From Hugenholtzia roseola DSM 9546 (GTDB lineage: Bacteria > Bacteroidota > Bacteroidia > Cytophagales > Bernardetiaceae): a DNA stretch of 64,000 nucleotides. The stretch lies in contig NZ_KE383878.1 of assembly GCF_000422585.1 (NCBI RefSeq), forward strand, positions 177,083 to 241,082. The letters run 5' to 3'. The notes below the pieces were generated by a model, which was not told where the DNA came from, did not search any database, and was given only the letters and a program-made list of their open reading frames with translations. Both the position numbers and the translations under genes were made by a program. Every line of letters begins with the position of its first letter. Positions within the stretch are counted from its first letter, which is position 1. Positions 1-9,231 of this stretch are shown here, in pieces.

Positions 1-634
1 TTTCACTTACATTTTCACCTATATTTTCACCTACATTTGTCGCAAAATCTTGACTTTCACTTTCAAAGAAGTTTTCACCCAAAACCGTTTCGCTTTCGGA
101 TAAAGGCGAAGTAGTGATAGCTATTTCATTTTTTTTTTCAGATGTAAGTTTTTCTTTTTTTTGGTCTAATTCTTCAAAAAAGTTGGAGGTCTGTGTTGTT
201 GTTTCCTGCTCTGCCTCTGTTTCTTTTGGCAAAGACTCAAAGGGGTGCAGCGGCTTTTCCTCTGTCTTTGTTAGGATAATTTCGGCAAAATCTTTGTTTT
301 TAGGCTCGGTATCAGCTAATTTTTCAAAAGCATTGACAGACTCGGCTTGTAAGTCGAGATGCTCCAAAACGGGAAAGTCTTGCTTCTTTGCCTCTTGCTT
401 TTTTTTGAGAAACGGCTTAAAATCAGGATGTAATGTTTTTTTTAAAATCGCTCTATCTGCAATCTTGAGGGCAGCTTGGGCAATGCTCTTTTCGCTGCCC
501 TCCGCCTTTGCTAAAAGCAAGGAAGCCGCCTGAAAGTAGGGAAATTTTTTAATAACTTTCTGTAAATCAAGTGCCTGCGCCGCCTTAGCTTTCGAAGGGT
601 CTTCTATCAGTTGTAAAAAATCGGATTTGTTCAT
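1..634 (-). CDS. Conserved hypothetical protein, 5' part only (runs off the left edge)
   Basis: An open frame starts at the ATG at 634 and stays open for 211 codons to the window edge, so the C-terminus is missing. The first 70 residues are helical and contain FPYFQAASLLLAK, a pattern I recall from a widespread Bacteroidota protein of unknown function with a short N-terminal helical domain and a long low-complexity middle. The rest is rich in Glu, Lys, Ser and Thr, ending at the edge in a short repeat (VGENIGENVSE). There is no signal peptide or membrane segment. No function can be assigned. The plus-strand frame opposite it is compositional and not coding. Confidence 0.7.
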   Translation of the reverse strand, partial: MNKSDFLQLIEDPSKAKAAQALDLQKVIKKFPYFQAASLLLAKAEGSEKSIAQAALKIADRAILKKTLHPDFKPFLKKKQEAKKQDFPVLEHLDLQAESVNAFEKLADTEPKNKDFAEIILTKTEEKPLHPFESLPKETEAEQETTTQTSNFFEELDQKKEKLTSEKKNEIAITTSPLSESETVLGENFFESESQDFATNVGENIGENVSE

Positions 635-860
635 TTTGAGTGATGGTTTCTATTGTTTTTATGATATACAAGCTCAAAAACAAAACTTGTAGGAAAAAAA
701 AGGAGTAGCTTCGGATAGGGTCATGCAAAATAGCATAAAAAAACCAAAAAAAGAAATTTGGGTATCAGGCTTTATTTTTTGTAGCGGTTAAAAGAATCGT
801 GCCAATGAGCCAAGTGTTGAAAATATTTTGTCTTTGCAGGCTTTTCTATATTTTTTAAGC

Positions 861-1859
861 CTATTTTTTCTCTAAAATATGCAAATACTCAACTACCTTC
901 GAACCACCAATCTTTCTATTTTCTGCCTTATCTGCCATAAAACGCGCATAGGTTTGGGTAGCCAAATCATAACGCCCATACTTTTCGAAAATAGCTCGCA
1001 CCTCTGTATCAGCAATAATACCCTCGTTGTTATAGCTCAAAAAGATGTATTCGAAGTTTGCATTTTTTATCAATTCCTCCAAAGCCTGCTCCGCTTTCTG
1101 CTTTTGGCAGTATTTTGATTTGGTATAATTTGGTCGCAATCCCGTTTTTCCTTGTGGCGCAAACTCGTCGTATAAGGCAATGGTATTGAGGAGGTGGTAG
1201 TTGGTGCTATACTGCCTTGCATTGTAAGGAGGGTCTAAATAGAGAATATTTCCTTCTATATTTTTAATTAGAATATTGGCATCTTGATTAAAAACTTCAT
1301 TTTTTTGGTCGTTGATTTCAAATTGCGCAGGCTGCAAGACCAAATTTTTTTGGGCAGTTTTTTTCAATTTTTTCAAATAAGCCGCATAAACAGAGGCAGT
1401 GTTGGCAACTTTATCTGCACTTTCCAAAAGAGAAGCTAACAAAAAAAAGTAAGTATCCTGACAAATTTCGTTTTCATTTTTCAGGCACTCTATTTTTTTT
1501 CTAATAGCATCTATTTTTTTTCCGTTGTAATGGCTAAAATATTGGCGTGAAGCCCTGCCCCCTTCTGCGTACTGGTGAAAAATAAAACCTTCGACCCCTT
1601 CTAAGGCATTGAGTTTGGAAAAAGGCGCGTTAGGCAAAGGTGTTCTATTTCCGATATAGTTCCTATTTAAAATATAAGCGTAATATTCTATATCATTTGA
1701 AATTATTTTTTTTACTCTATCTTGAAAAATTCGTCCTACCATGCCTGTCCCTGCAAACAAATCACAAAATATGGCACTTTCCAATTTCTGACCCACAACC
1801 TGCTGGATTGTCGTTCTTAGGAAATTTGCCAAGCTATATTTTGAGCCGATATAATTCAT
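861..1859 (-). CDS. N6-adenine DNA methyltransferase, D12/Dam class, apparently without a partner nuclease
   Basis: This 332-residue protein should transfer a methyl group from S-adenosylmethionine to adenine N6 in DNA. It opens with NYIGSKYSL, the usual start of D12-class enzymes, followed by the SAM-binding motif DLFAGTG (residues 33-39) and the catalytic DPPY (209-212) in the context LYLDPPYNARQY. The order, motif I before DPPY with a long region between, is that of alpha-class enzymes such as M.NlaIII and Dam. No restriction endonuclease lies beside it: the next gene on the strand is a CDGSH protein and the gene on the other side is the truncated hypothetical. It could be an orphan epigenetic methyltransferase or the remnant of a lost restriction system. 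The recognition sequence cannot be read from the protein. Confidence 0.9.
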   Translation of the reverse strand: MNYIGSKYSLANFLRTTIQQVVGQKLESAIFCDLFAGTGMVGRIFQDRVKKIISNDIEYYAYILNRNYIGNRTPLPNAPFSKLNALEGVEGFIFHQYAEGGRASRQYFSHYNGKKIDAIRKKIECLKNENEICQDTYFFLLASLLESADKVANTASVYAAYLKKLKKTAQKNLVLQPAQFEINDQKNEVFNQDANILIKNIEGNILYLDPPYNARQYSTNYHLLNTIALYDEFAPQGKTGLRPNYTKSKYCQKQKAEQALEELIKNANFEYIFLSYNNEGIIADTEVRAIFEKYGRYDLATQTYARFMADKAENRKIGGSKVVEYLHILEKK

Positions 1860-1936
1860 TTTGTATCAAATTTTAAACACTTAGGACAAGCTATTTTGTA
1901 GTTTGCCCTAAGTTTTTTGTTTTGTAAAAATTGCCT

Positions 1937-2161
1937 CTACACCTTTTTGGGAGGTAGGGCAAAGGCGACTGCCTCATGGTCGAAATGCCCACGATGTGCG
2001 CCGTCGCAAAAGGGTTTATTTTTGGAAAGCCCACATCTGCAAAGGGAAATGAGGGTGCGCCCCGCCAAATCGTAGGGATTGCCTTGCGCATCTACAATTT
2101 CAAAATCGCCCTCGATTTTGGCAGAGCCATTGTTATTGATTGTAATTTTAACTTTGTTCAT
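1937..2161 (-). CDS. CDGSH-type iron-sulfur protein
   Basis: This small protein (74 residues) binds a 2Fe-2S cluster through three Cys and one His. The signature is complete: C41, C43, C52 and H56 in CRCGLSKNKPFCDGAHRG. Bacterial one-domain CDGSH proteins are cytoplasmic redox or cluster-transfer proteins; the partner is not evident here. It starts at the ATG at 2161, about 40 bases downstream of the stop of the SurA-like lipoprotein gene on the same strand, so the two may share a transcript. An overlapping frame at 1891-2091 is a shadow, since only this frame holds the cluster-binding motif. Confidence 0.9.
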   Translation of the reverse strand: MNKVKITINNNGSAKIEGDFEIVDAQGNPYDLAGRTLISLCRCGLSKNKPFCDGAHRGHFDHEAVAFALPPKKV

Positions 2162-2197
2162 GGTATTGCTTTTGAAGGAAAATAAAGTGGAGATAGA

Positions 2198-3058
2198 CTA
2201 AGGTTTGAAAATTTCGTAAGTATTTTTTTTCTCTGCTTGCTGATAGATTTGGCGTTCCAAGTTTTGCTGTATTTCTACTTTTCGTTTATTAAGCAAAATA
2301 CTTTCTATCTGGTTCTGCACAAAACTAAGCGGTGCTATGTCTTTTTTGCGTTTTACTTCCCATATTTTTACCCAATATTTGAAAGCCTCGTCTTCGGCTT
2401 CCAAAAAATAGCCCCTATTGAGAAGTTGCTCTTCGGAAAATGGAGATTGCGTCGTGATTTGAGTAAGCGGTAGCCACTTTTGCGCTTCCAAAAGGTGCTG
2501 TGTTGCAAAGGCGTAGGCATAGGTTTGAAGCTGCTCCCAATCGGCTTCTTTTTTGCTTTTGAGGAGCTGTGCTGCCTCATCTAATTGACTTTTAGGCAAT
2601 TCTTTGGATAATTTCAAGAAAAAGCAGCGCGTAATAGGCTCTTTGAGTTCGAAGTTTGCTAAGTTTTCTTGATAATAAGTTTCTATTTCTTGCGCCGAAA
2701 AGACGGTATCTAATTTTTGCGATACAATTTTTTCTTTGTAGGCATGAACAAGCAACTGAAATTTGTACTCCTCTAATCGCTTTTGAATTTCCTCTGGCGA
2801 AAGCACTTCGCTATTTTCAGCCTCCAATAAAAGAAGTTGTTTTTTTATCCAACTATCTACATACCGCTGCACCATTGCTGCACTATCTTTGGGATTTGCA
2901 TCTTCGGGTACTAAATTGCTTACCTCTTGTTCATACAAAAAGGTGTCGCCTACACGCGCTAAAGCCTTTTGTGCATCAGGGCTACTATTTTCTTGTTGGC
3001 AGGCGATAAAAAACCAAAAAAGCAACAACCAAATTGCTTTTCTTTTTATACTATCCAT
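2198..3058 (-). CDS. SurA/PpiC-like periplasmic folding lipoprotein
   Basis: The protein (286 residues) starts with a lipoprotein signal ending at Cys20 (WFFIACQQ), so it should be anchored in the cell envelope. What follows resembles the N-terminal chaperone domain of SurA/PrsA-type peptidyl-prolyl isomerases: a helix with VGDTFLYEQEV, a long helical arm, then EIETYYQENLANFELKEP, which normally precedes a parvulin domain. The parvulin part is short and poorly conserved, so it may be a chaperone without isomerase activity. Likely client proteins are outer-membrane or secreted proteins. Family assignment is by pattern recognition only. Confidence 0.7.
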   Translation of the reverse strand: MDSIKRKAIWLLLFWFFIACQQENSSPDAQKALARVGDTFLYEQEVSNLVPEDANPKDSAAMVQRYVDSWIKKQLLLLEAENSEVLSPEEIQKRLEEYKFQLLVHAYKEKIVSQKLDTVFSAQEIETYYQENLANFELKEPITRCFFLKLSKELPKSQLDEAAQLLKSKKEADWEQLQTYAYAFATQHLLEAQKWLPLTQITTQSPFSEEQLLNRGYFLEAEDEAFKYWVKIWEVKRKKDIAPLSFVQNQIESILLNKRKVEIQQNLERQIYQQAEKKNTYEIFKP

Positions 3059-3156
3059 AAAACGGGAAAAGAAGGTGGTGGAAAGATAAAGTTAATATTT
3101 TTTTCAACCACAGGTTAAGGCGAAAAGAGATAATTTTGAAAGCAACCTAAATTTTG

Positions 3157-6100
3157 CTATAATTTAATGCCGATAAGAGTAACATCATCGCGCTGTTCTT
3201 CCTGCCCCATGTGGTCGATGAGTTCTTCTATTAAAAGTTCCCTTTGTACAAGTAGGCTTCGGTGTGCGTTGGCATCAATAAATTCTTTAAATCGCAATGT
3301 GCCAAATTTGGTGCGGCGTAGGTTGTGTTGGTCTACATAACCGTCGGTAGTGAGGTATAAGGTTGTGCCTGCTTCGAGGAAAAGTTCGCGCTGCTCGAAA
3401 GATTTTTCGTCTTTCTGCCTGCCGCCGATGGATTTTCTGCTGCCTTTGATTTCGATAAGTTTGTCGTCTTTGTAAATAAAAAGTGGGCGTTTTGCACCTG
3501 CAAAAACTACTTTTCTGCGTCCTTCGCGCCACTCTTCGTCAAAGACACAGAGGCAAACGTCCATGCCATCTGAATTTTGGTCGTCATCTTGATGGAGGGC
3601 ATCTCGCACGTCTTTGTGTAGCTCTTCGAGAATTAGTGCAGGCTCGGTGACGCTTTTCAGGGTAATAATTTCGTGTAAAAGCGCGTTTCCAATCATAGAC
3701 ATAAAAGCACCCGGCACGCCATGCCCTGTGCAATCCACAGCGGCAACGAAGATTTTGTTGTGCGCTCGCAAGCACCAATAGAAGTCGCCCGAAACCATAG
3801 CCTGCGGCATAAAGAGGATAAAATGGTCGGCAAAATGGTGGGCAAAAATCTTTTCGTCGGGCAGGATAGCCTGCTGTATCGTTTCGCCGTATCGGATACT
3901 GCTCAAAATAGCTTGGTTCTTGCTCTTGATAATTTCGTTTGCCTCTGCAAGGCGTTGGAAATTAGACGCATTTTCTAAGGCGATAGAAATATAAGAGGCT
4001 AAAGTTCGCAAGATGGTTAAATCATTATGCGTATAAGCGTTAATTTTCTGACTTTGTACCGTAATTACGCCAATATTTTTGCCTTCGGCAGTGAGTGGCA
4101 AATAGATAATAGAATTGTACCTATCGCCAACTGTGGGCAGGGTCATGTTTTTGGCGTACTGCTGAATTTCCTTTTCTACGTCGTTGATAAAGACCTCTTT
4201 GCCCGTTTTGAAGCACCAAACAGAAAGAAGATTGTCTTCGCGCAGTTCGTCGTAACTATCGGGAATACGCTCACCCTTTTCCATAAATCCACGAAATTCG
4301 AGCCTGCGCCCTTCGTGATGATACATACCAATTCCAAAGGCGGAGGCATCTGTGAGCTGATTGACATAGCCATAAACGGTATTGATGACGGTGTCTAAAT
4401 CGAGAATGGCGGTGATTTTCTGCCCAATTTCGCTCAAAATTCGAATGTTATCATAAGAACGCTCGATTTCACCTTTTTGTGCTTCTAATTTTAGGTTTTG
4501 ATTGGCAATTTCGGTGGTACGCTCGGCAACCTGCTGTTCGAGCTTGCGCTTCTGGTTTTGAATAGAACGCACCCTATTGGCATAAATAGCGAAGGTAAGC
4601 CCGATAATACTCACGACAGAAAGCGAAATAAACCACCAAGTTTTCCAAAAAGGCGGCTTGATAATGACACGAATGGCAATACCTTGCTCATCACCAATGC
4701 CGTCGTTATTGACCGCGCGGACGCGAAAGACATAACTCCCTGCGGGCATATTGCTGTATTGTGCAAAACGGCGATTGCCTGCTTCTACCCAATCTTCATC
4801 AAAGCCTTCCATCTTGTAAAAATACTGGTTCTTTTCAGAAAGACGGTAATTAAGTGCCGCAAATTCGAAAGAAAAGACCCTATCCTCATGCGTCAAGATG
4901 ATTTCTTCTGTTTGAGAGATATGTGCCAAAAGGGGCGTTTCCTGCTCCTCGCGCGATATTTCTACCGATTTATTGAAAATTTTGAAATCAGTGAACACAA
5001 CAGGCGGCTTGTAAGGGTTCGGTACTATCTTTTCAGGATAAAAAGAATTGAAACCATTGATGCCGCCAAAAAACATTTCGCCGTCCTCTGCCAAATGATA
5101 AGAGCCTGAATTAAATTCGTTGCTCTGCAAACCATCTTTGACATTGAAAACGATAAAACGCGCCTGATTTGCCTCAGGATTTGCCAGATATTTCATAATG
5201 CCATTGTTGGTACTTATCCAAAGGTTATCGGATTTATCTACCAAAATCGCATAAATAGAATAGTTTGCTTGTTCATATTCTAAGCCTAAATGCTTTGCTT
5301 TTCCTGTTTTTCTATCAAAAAGATTCAAACCATTGGACGTTCCAAGCCAAAAATTACCCTTCGAGTCTTCTGCAAGCGCACGTACTTCCTCGTGGCTTAC
5401 GGTGGTATCGTCGTTGGGGTCGTGTTTGTAATGGGTGAAGCTCAAAATCTTGCCTTCGCTATCTCTTTCGGTGCGTAAAATACCCGAATTTGTCCCTATC
5501 CAAAGTGTGCCTTCGCTATCTTCAAACAGCCCCCAAACGTGACGGGCAGGCAGGCTACTGGGGTCGTCGGGGTTGTGAATGTATTTTTCGAAGCGTACAT
5601 TTTTAGGATTGGCGGCATCTTTTACAAGGCGCGTGAGTCCGTTGAAGCCCCCTATCCAAATATCGCCATTAGACACTTGGCGCATGAGCAAGAACTGATT
5701 GGTAGCCAAACTATTGGGGTTGTCCCTTTCTGGGCGAAAAACGGTAAAGGCAAGATTTTTACCATCTGCCGAAATGCTCTCCAAACGGTGCAGACCTGCG
5801 CCCATTGCACCAACCCAAAGCGTGCCGTCCCTATCTACTAAGGTAGTGGTTAGGTTGTTGCCTTGCAATTCATTGGGGCGGAGCTGCTCTATGTTAGCTT
5901 GGTATTGCCAGTATTGATTGTTTTTGGGGTCTATGCGCGTAAGACCGTTTTCGGTCGCTACCCAAATAAAACCATCTTGGTCTTTGCTCATGTGCCAAAC
6001 CACAGGGGCATTGAGGCTTTGGGGGTTTTTATCTTGGTGGATATAGTGCTTGAACCTATCCATCTGCTCGTCGTGATACAAAACGCCCGAATTTTGGTTT

Positions 6101-7104
6101 CCTATCCACAAGATACCCGCCCTATCGATGTAGAGTTGATAGATAATCTGCCCTACATCATATTTGAGGTCTTGTATCACAAAGGTTTCCTTTTCAGTCT
6201 TTGGTACGCGCAAAATTGTGCCACCAGCCGCCACTACCATCAATTCGTTTTCTTTCCAATCTACAATCCGATTAAAACGAATATTTCTGCGGATATGATA
6301 GGGAAAAGTATGAGTTGCGGGGTCGTAATATTGCAATCCGTTGCCGCCTACCCAAATCTTGCCTTCCTTGTCTTTGTGCAAGCAAGTAACCGTGATGCTC
6401 GATACCGAAGTCGTGTCGCCTTCGATAGGTTTGAAAATTTCAAAGGCTTTATTTTGTAAGCCATATCGCGCCAAACCGCCGCCATTTGTGCCTATCCAAA
6501 GTTGGTCGCCGTCGGGCAGCAAACAGGTGATGTCGTTGGCAGGAAGGGAGGCAGGATTGTTTTCGTCGTGTAAAAAATTTTCGAAATGCTGCTTTTTTCT
6601 ATCAAAACGGCTCAAACCCATACTCGTTCCTACCCAAACGTTGCCATTTTTATCTTCGGCTAAGGCACTAACTTCGGAGGCGATAAGGCTTTTGGGGTCG
6701 TTGGCATTTCGGAAAAAGGAGCGAAATTTTTGCGTTTTCCTATCAAAGACGGAAACGCCGCGCGTTGTGCCTATCCAAAGTAGCCCTTGCGAGTCTTCCA
6801 AAAGGGCAGAGATGTTGTTGTCGCAAATGGCAGTGGTATCGTCGCGCTTGCTTCTAAAAATGGTAATTTCGTAAGCGTTGTAACGGTTCAGACCGTCTTG
6901 CGTACCTACCCAAAGATAACCTTCCTTATCTTGTAGGATTACTTGTGAGGAATTTTGAGAAAGTCCGTTTTCTATAGAAATTTGTTCTACCTTCAAAAAT
7001 TCCCTACGAATTTGTGCCTGCGCCACACTCGCTGCTTGTATAAGCAGGACAATCGCAAAAAGCAACGACCGATAAGAAAAGTGAGCAAAGCGTATTAGGG
7101 ACAT
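3157..7104 (-). CDS. Membrane sensor phosphatase: beta-propeller, Y_Y_Y, GAF and SpoIIE/PP2C domains
   Basis: A protein of about 1315 residues. The N-terminus is a signal peptide (start MSLIRFAHF, ending near SVAQAQ). About 13 two-component-regulator propeller repeats follow, each with a form of EGYLWVGTQDGLNRY, then a Y_Y_Y domain, one membrane helix (WWFISLSVVSIIGLTFAIY), a coiled coil, a GAF domain and a C-terminal SpoIIE phosphatase. The phosphatase has the metal-binding motifs SGDFYW, DCTGHGVPGAFMS, DGMDV, TTDGYVDQ and DDVTLIGI. It probably senses an extracellular ligand and dephosphorylates a cytoplasmic Ser/Thr-phosphorylated partner, such as an anti-sigma-factor antagonist; none is encoded nearby. 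An upstream ATG at 7209 would add 35 basic residues before the signal peptide, so I prefer 7104. Confidence 0.9.
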   Translation of the reverse strand: MSLIRFAHFSYRSLLFAIVLLIQAASVAQAQIRREFLKVEQISIENGLSQNSSQVILQDKEGYLWVGTQDGLNRYNAYEITIFRSKRDDTTAICDNNISALLEDSQGLLWIGTTRGVSVFDRKTQKFRSFFRNANDPKSLIASEVSALAEDKNGNVWVGTSMGLSRFDRKKQHFENFLHDENNPASLPANDITCLLPDGDQLWIGTNGGGLARYGLQNKAFEIFKPIEGDTTSVSSITVTCLHKDKEGKIWVGGNGLQYYDPATHTFPYHIRRNIRFNRIVDWKENELMVVAAGGTILRVPKTEKETFVIQDLKYDVGQIIYQLYIDRAGILWIGNQNSGVLYHDEQMDRFKHYIHQDKNPQSLNAPVVWHMSKDQDGFIWVATENGLTRIDPKNNQYWQYQANIEQLRPNELQGNNLTTTLVDRDGTLWVGAMGAGLHRLESISADGKNLAFTVFRPERDNPNSLATNQFLLMRQVSNGDIWIGGFNGLTRLVKDAANPKNVRFEKYIHNPDDPSSLPARHVWGLFEDSEGTLWIGTNSGILRTERDSEGKILSFTHYKHDPNDDTTVSHEEVRALAEDSKGNFWLGTSNGLNLFDRKTGKAKHLGLEYEQANYSIYAILVDKSDNLWISTNNGIMKYLANPEANQARFIVFNVKDGLQSNEFNSGSYHLAEDGEMFFGGINGFNSFYPEKIVPNPYKPPVVFTDFKIFNKSVEISREEQETPLLAHISQTEEIILTHEDRVFSFEFAALNYRLSEKNQYFYKMEGFDEDWVEAGNRRFAQYSNMPAGSYVFRVRAVNNDGIGDEQGIAIRVIIKPPFWKTWWFISLSVVSIIGLTFAIYANRVRSIQNQKRKLEQQVAERTTEIANQNLKLEAQKGEIERSYDNIRILSEIGQKITAILDLDTVINTVYGYVNQLTDASAFGIGMYHHEGRRLEFRGFMEKGERIPDSYDELREDNLLSVWCFKTGKEVFINDVEKEIQQYAKNMTLPTVGDRYNSIIYLPLTAEGKNIGVITVQSQKINAYTHNDLTILRTLASYISIALENASNFQRLAEANEIIKSKNQAILSSIRYGETIQQAILPDEKIFAHHFADHFILFMPQAMVSGDFYWCLRAHNKIFVAAVDCTGHGVPGAFMSMIGNALLHEIITLKSVTEPALILEELHKDVRDALHQDDDQNSDGMDVCLCVFDEEWREGRRKVVFAGAKRPLFIYKDDKLIEIKGSRKSIGGRQKDEKSFEQRELFLEAGTTLYLTTDGYVDQHNLRRTKFGTLRFKEFIDANAHRSLLVQRELLIEELIDHMGQEEQRDDVTLIGIKL

Positions 7105-7397
7105 TTTTAGAAAAAAAAAGAATCTTAGAAAAGAGGCTTTTGAACCAAATGAGGCAGGAGTGGGCTTTTTACCGCCAAAGGAGCGCGAGACTTTTGTGTA
7201 GGTTGGCAAATTTCAGACTAAAATAGCGATTCTCTGCCGAACTGCAAGCAAAAAAACGAAAAACTTTTGAAATGCGAAAATTTTTTTTCGGTTAGATGAA
7301 ATTTTTGTGAAGCCGTCCGCCTTATTTCCAAAGAAACTATCTTATTTTTACAGAAAAAAATAGGCTTTATTTGGGCTTTCAGGACAATCTATGCCCT
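7105..7397. other. Divergent intergenic region between the sensor phosphatase and lpdA
   Basis: The stretch is A/T-rich and carries the 5' flanks of both genes. I see no gene, repeat or strong hairpin in it. The extension of the phosphatase frame to 7209 is judged to be leader sequence. Confidence 0.5.
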
Positions 7398-7428
7398 TTT
7401 TATAGAGAAGACGGAGGCAGTAAATTTG
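7398..7428 (+). promoter_or_regulatory. Candidate lpdA promoter
   Basis: TAAATTTG at 7421-7428 matches the Bacteroidota -7 consensus TAnnTTTG exactly. It is preceded after 19 bases by TTTT at 7398-7401, close to the -33 TTTG. It lies 72 bases before the chosen lpdA start. Confidence 0.45.
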
Positions 7429-7500
7429 GCATTTGCCACTAAATTGTTTAGCTTTATCTTTCGAAACAAACACGTACCTTTTATTCCCACTCGAAACCTC

Positions 7501-8901
7501 ATGCAATACGACGTTATCGTTATCGGCTCAGGACCTGGCGGATATGTAGCGGCTATCCGCTGCGCCCAATTAGGCATGAAAACTGCCATCATAGAAAAGT
7601 ACCCCAACTTGGGCGGCACTTGCCTCAATGTAGGCTGTATTCCTTCGAAGGCACTTTTAGACTCTTCCGAACACTACCACAATGCCCTGCATAGCTTCAA
7701 AACACATGGCATTGAGGTAAAAGAAACGGCAATCAATTTTACCCAAATGATAGACCGCAAGCGTGATGTAGTCAAACAGAACAATTCGGGTATCGCCTTT
7801 TTGATGAAAAAAAACAAAATAGAGGTGCATCAAGGCATCGGCTCTTTTGTAGATAAAAATACAGTAGAAATAACGGCAGAGGGCAAGAAAAGCCAAATTA
7901 CGGGCAAAAATATCATCATCGCCACAGGCTCGAAGCCGTCTATTTTCCCCTTCTTTCCCTACGACAAGAAGCGTTTTATTACCTCTACCGAAGCCTTAGA
8001 ACTTTCCGAAATTCCCAAGCACCTTATCGTGATTGGCGGCGGCGTGATTGGCATGGAGTTGGGTTCGGTCTATGCGCGTTTGGGCGCAAAGGTGTCTGTG
8101 GTAGAATTTATGGATAGAATCATTGCAGGCATGGATAGCAGCATGGGCAAAGAATTGGAGCGCGTAACGAAAAAGACGCTCGGCGCGAAATTCTACCTAC
8201 AACACAAAGTAGAAAAGACCTATCAAGAAGGGGACGAAGTTGTCGTTATCGCAAAGGATAAAAAAGGCAATGAAGTAGAACTGCGCGGCGACTACTGCCT
8301 ACTTTCGGTAGGAAGAAGCCCCTATACGGCAGGGCTGGGCTTAGAAAAAGTAGGGATTCAGGTAGATAAGCGCGGAGCTATCCCCGTAGATGACCATTTG
8401 CATACAGGAGTAGGCAATATCTACGCCATCGGTGATGTCGTGCGTGGTGCAATGTTGGCACACAAAGCCGAAGAAGAAGGCGTAATGGTAGCCGAACTTT
8501 TGGCAGGGCAGAAGCCTCATATCAACTACCTACTCATTCCCAACGTGGTTTATACTTGGCCCGAAGTGGCAGGCGTAGGCTACACCGAAGAACAGCTCAA
8601 AGAGCAGGGCAGAGCCTATAAGTTGGGAACATTCCCCTTTATGGCATTAGGTAGGGCGCGTGCCTCTATGGACACAGACGGCTTGGTGAAAGTATTGGCT
8701 GATAAAAATACAGACGAAATTTTGGGCGTACATATCATAGGAGCGCGAGCCGCCGATATGATAGCCGCCGCAGTAACGGCGATGGAATATCGCGCCTCTG
8801 CCGAAGATGTTTCGCGCATGAGCCATGCACACCCCACCTACATGGAAGCAGTGAAGGAAGCCTGTTTAGCCGCCACCGAAAACCGTCCGCTGCACATCTA
8901 A
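7501..8901 (+). CDS. lpdA: Dihydrolipoyl dehydrogenase (E3)
   Basis: The flavoprotein reoxidises the dihydrolipoyl groups of 2-oxoacid dehydrogenase complexes and of the glycine cleavage H protein, using NAD+. The 466-residue length is typical. It has the FAD-binding GSGPGGYVAA at the N-terminus, the redox-active disulfide in GGTCLNVGCIPSK, the NAD-binding IGGGVIGMELGS and the C-terminal His-Glu pair in SHAHPTYMEAVKEA. The ATG at 7501 puts the FAD motif right after MQYDVIVIG; an upstream TTG would add 25 residues with no counterpart in the family. It stands alone and ends in a terminator hairpin. A possible functional partner, gcvT, is at 24.8 kb. Confidence 0.97.
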   Translation: MQYDVIVIGSGPGGYVAAIRCAQLGMKTAIIEKYPNLGGTCLNVGCIPSKALLDSSEHYHNALHSFKTHGIEVKETAINFTQMIDRKRDVVKQNNSGIAFLMKKNKIEVHQGIGSFVDKNTVEITAEGKKSQITGKNIIIATGSKPSIFPFFPYDKKRFITSTEALELSEIPKHLIVIGGGVIGMELGSVYARLGAKVSVVEFMDRIIAGMDSSMGKELERVTKKTLGAKFYLQHKVEKTYQEGDEVVVIAKDKKGNEVELRGDYCLLSVGRSPYTAGLGLEKVGIQVDKRGAIPVDDHLHTGVGNIYAIGDVVRGAMLAHKAEEEGVMVAELLAGQKPHINYLLIPNVVYTWPEVAGVGYTEEQLKEQGRAYKLGTFPFMALGRARASMDTDGLVKVLADKNTDEILGVHIIGARAADMIAAAVTAMEYRASAEDVSRMSHAHPTYMEAVKEACLAATENRPLHI

Positions 8902-8955
8902 AAATTGGGTCAAGATGGTTTGTTGAAAATATTTTTAGCAACTTTTTTGTATCTA

Positions 8956-8996
8956 AAAACCCTAAGCATCTTCAAGGTTCTTAGGGTTTGTTTTTT
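8956..8996 (+). terminator. lpdA terminator, 33-nt palindrome family
   Basis: AAACCCTAAG at 8957-8966 pairs with CTTAGGGTTT at 8980-8989 across a 13-base centre, followed by a T-run at 8991-8996. It is one of six related hairpins in the window. Confidence 0.8.
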
Positions 8997-9079
8997 AAAG
9001 CTATCTAAGCCTATATGGGTCTGAATGTTGTCGAATCTTTTTGTTTTTTTGAAGATGACCGAAAAAGCCTTGCGCCAGT

Positions 9080-9230
9080 AATGTTAAGTTCTATGAAAAG
9101 CCTTGTTTTATTACAGTTTTTTTCAAATTTAACACGAAATAAAATTTAGACTTAAACCCTAAGGGTCTTCAAGACCCTTAGGGTTTGGGGCATAGGACAA
9201 GGCAATGCCTTGCCCTGCTCCAAAGCAAAC
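9080..9230 (+). repeat. Dispersed element, copy A
   Basis: The left end AATGTTAAGTTCT (9080-9092) and following AAAGCCTTGTTTT match copy D. The conserved block CGAAATAAAATTT follows, then a perfect 16-bp inverted repeat with a one-base centre (9154-9186, AAACCCTAAGGG and complement), then GGACAAGGCAATGCCTTG (9195-9212). The right end is lost or merges with the 3' end of the amine oxidase gene at 9232. Confidence 0.7.
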
Positions 9231-9231
9231 A

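Noticed and set aside
1891-2091. A 66-codon minus-strand frame overlapping the CDGSH gene
   Set aside because: The other frame carries the complete Cys/His cluster motif; this one is its shadow.
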